Under the pieces are notes generated by a model. The model saw only the letters and a program-made list of their open reading frames with translations, searched no databases and was not told the DNA's origin. A program made the position numbers and the translations under genes. A stretch of 5,676 bases of DNA from Pseudomonadota bacterium (GTDB lineage: Bacteria > Pseudomonadota > Alphaproteobacteria > Rhizobiales > Rhizobiaceae), in the NCBI GenBank assembly GCA_023422735.1, contig JAFAGL010000233.1, forward strand, positions 1 to 5,676, in the 5' to 3' direction. Each line of letters starts with the position of its first letter. The stretch's first letter is position 1. Below, piece after piece: positions 5,176 to 5,676 of the stretch.

Positions 5176-5676
5176 GTGAAAGTTCAGCATTACGACGTAA
5201 TCGTGCTTGGGGGAGGCAGTGCCGGCATTGCCGCTGCGATCGCGGCTGCCAGGAATGGCGCGCGCACCGCTTTGGTGGAAGCCGGGCCGATGCTGGGCGG
5301 TGAATTGCTCACGGGAATGACTGTAGATGGAGCGATCAACGGTCGTGGCGAAGACACAGTTGGAGGAGTCTTGAATGACCTCCTTCAGGCTTGCAGGGAC
5401 ATGGGCGGCTTCGTGGCGAAGCTGAATGACTGGCGCCTGATCCAGTATATTGCCTACGATCCCGAGATTATGAAGATCGCGATTCCGCGCGTTGTCTTCG
5501 ATGCGGGCGTGACCGTCTTGCTGCAGACTTTCGCGGAAGAAGTGGTCCAAACAGGCGGTAAAATTTCCGGCTTGGTCGTGCGTAACAAGGGTGGTCGCCA
5601 ACTTCTGACGGCGAGTGCCTTCGTTGATGCTTCAGGCGATGGCGATCTTTGCGCTATGGCGGGAGCAGAAATGCTC
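5176..5676 (+). CDS. FAD-dependent oxidoreductase, FAD_oxidored type (partial, N-terminus only)
   Basis: The first 167 codons of a flavoprotein that runs off the right edge; relatives of this type are usually well over 400 residues. It starts with GTG, and AGGGAG at 5163-5168 is 7 bases upstream. No in-frame ATG precedes the FAD motif, so the GTG is the best start. The Rossmann motif GGGSAG is at residues 12-17 (VIVLGGGSAGIAAAIAAARNG), the strand-ending acidic residue is Glu35 in LVEAG, and GPMLGGELLTGM follows at 37-48. A second dinucleotide-related motif, VDASGDGDLC, is at 150-159. This combination is typical of the FAD_oxidored family (PF12831). The reaction and substrate are unknown. It is transcribed divergently from the aldehyde dehydrogenase operon and shares a 91-bp control region with it, which suggests co-regulation and a role in the same pathway. 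Confidence 0.9.
   Translation, partial: MKVQHYDVIVLGGGSAGIAAAIAAARNGARTALVEAGPMLGGELLTGMTVDGAINGRGEDTVGGVLNDLLQACRDMGGFVAKLNDWRLIQYIAYDPEIMKIAIPRVVFDAGVTVLLQTFAEEVVQTGGKISGLVVRNKGGRQLLTASAFVDASGDGDLCAMAGAEML

Noticed and set aside
5032..5601. Leftward open frame of 189 codons spanning the divergent intergenic region
   Set aside because: It overlaps the aldehyde dehydrogenase start and lies antisense to the flavoprotein, whose FAD motif is unmistakable. Its translation shows no recognisable domain, and it would place coding sequence over the palindromic control region.
1..5676. Mobile element, CRISPR array, tRNA or phage-defence system
   Set aside because: No transposase, terminal repeats, spaced direct repeats, tRNA-like cloverleaf or defence-type domains were seen; nearly all the sequence is accounted for by metabolic and transport genes.

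Overview
The window looks like a carbohydrate- or polyol-type catabolic locus from an alphaproteobacterium, probably Rhizobiales. This is inferred from the moderately high GC content (judged by eye), the tight operon packing, and the style of the ABC and FAD proteins; no rRNA or other taxonomic marker is present. No mobile element, tRNA, rRNA or CRISPR array was seen.

Layout. Five genes run leftward as a compact operon. In transcription order they are an aldehyde dehydrogenase of the succinate-semialdehyde dehydrogenase type (5084-3657), a MalF/UgpA-type permease (3610-2738), a MalG/UgpE-type permease (2738-1902), a GMC-family FAD alcohol dehydrogenase (1885-215), and the N-terminal 72 residues of a MalK/UgpC-type ABC ATPase (218 to the window edge). 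The two permease genes overlap by one base (TGATG). The GMC and ATPase genes overlap by four (ATGA). The longest gap inside the operon is 46 bp. One rightward gene, starting with GTG at 5176 and running off the right edge, encodes the N-terminal 167 residues of an FAD_oxidored-type flavoprotein.

Control region. The 91 bp between the divergent genes (5085-5175) is rich in symmetry. It holds an 8-bp inverted repeat, TTATTGCA-N15-TGCAATAA, around a TGGATCCA palindrome. The repeat arms could supply weak -35/-10 elements in both directions. The same bases also contain a rightward sigma54-like TGG-N10-GC core. This is the main non-coding signal in the window.

How the genes may work together (inference). 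The ABC importer brings in a hydroxylated compound, the GMC enzyme oxidises an alcohol group to an aldehyde, and the aldehyde dehydrogenase oxidises that to an acid. The divergent flavoprotein may add another redox step. No solute-binding protein gene or regulator lies in the window, so the substrate cannot be named.
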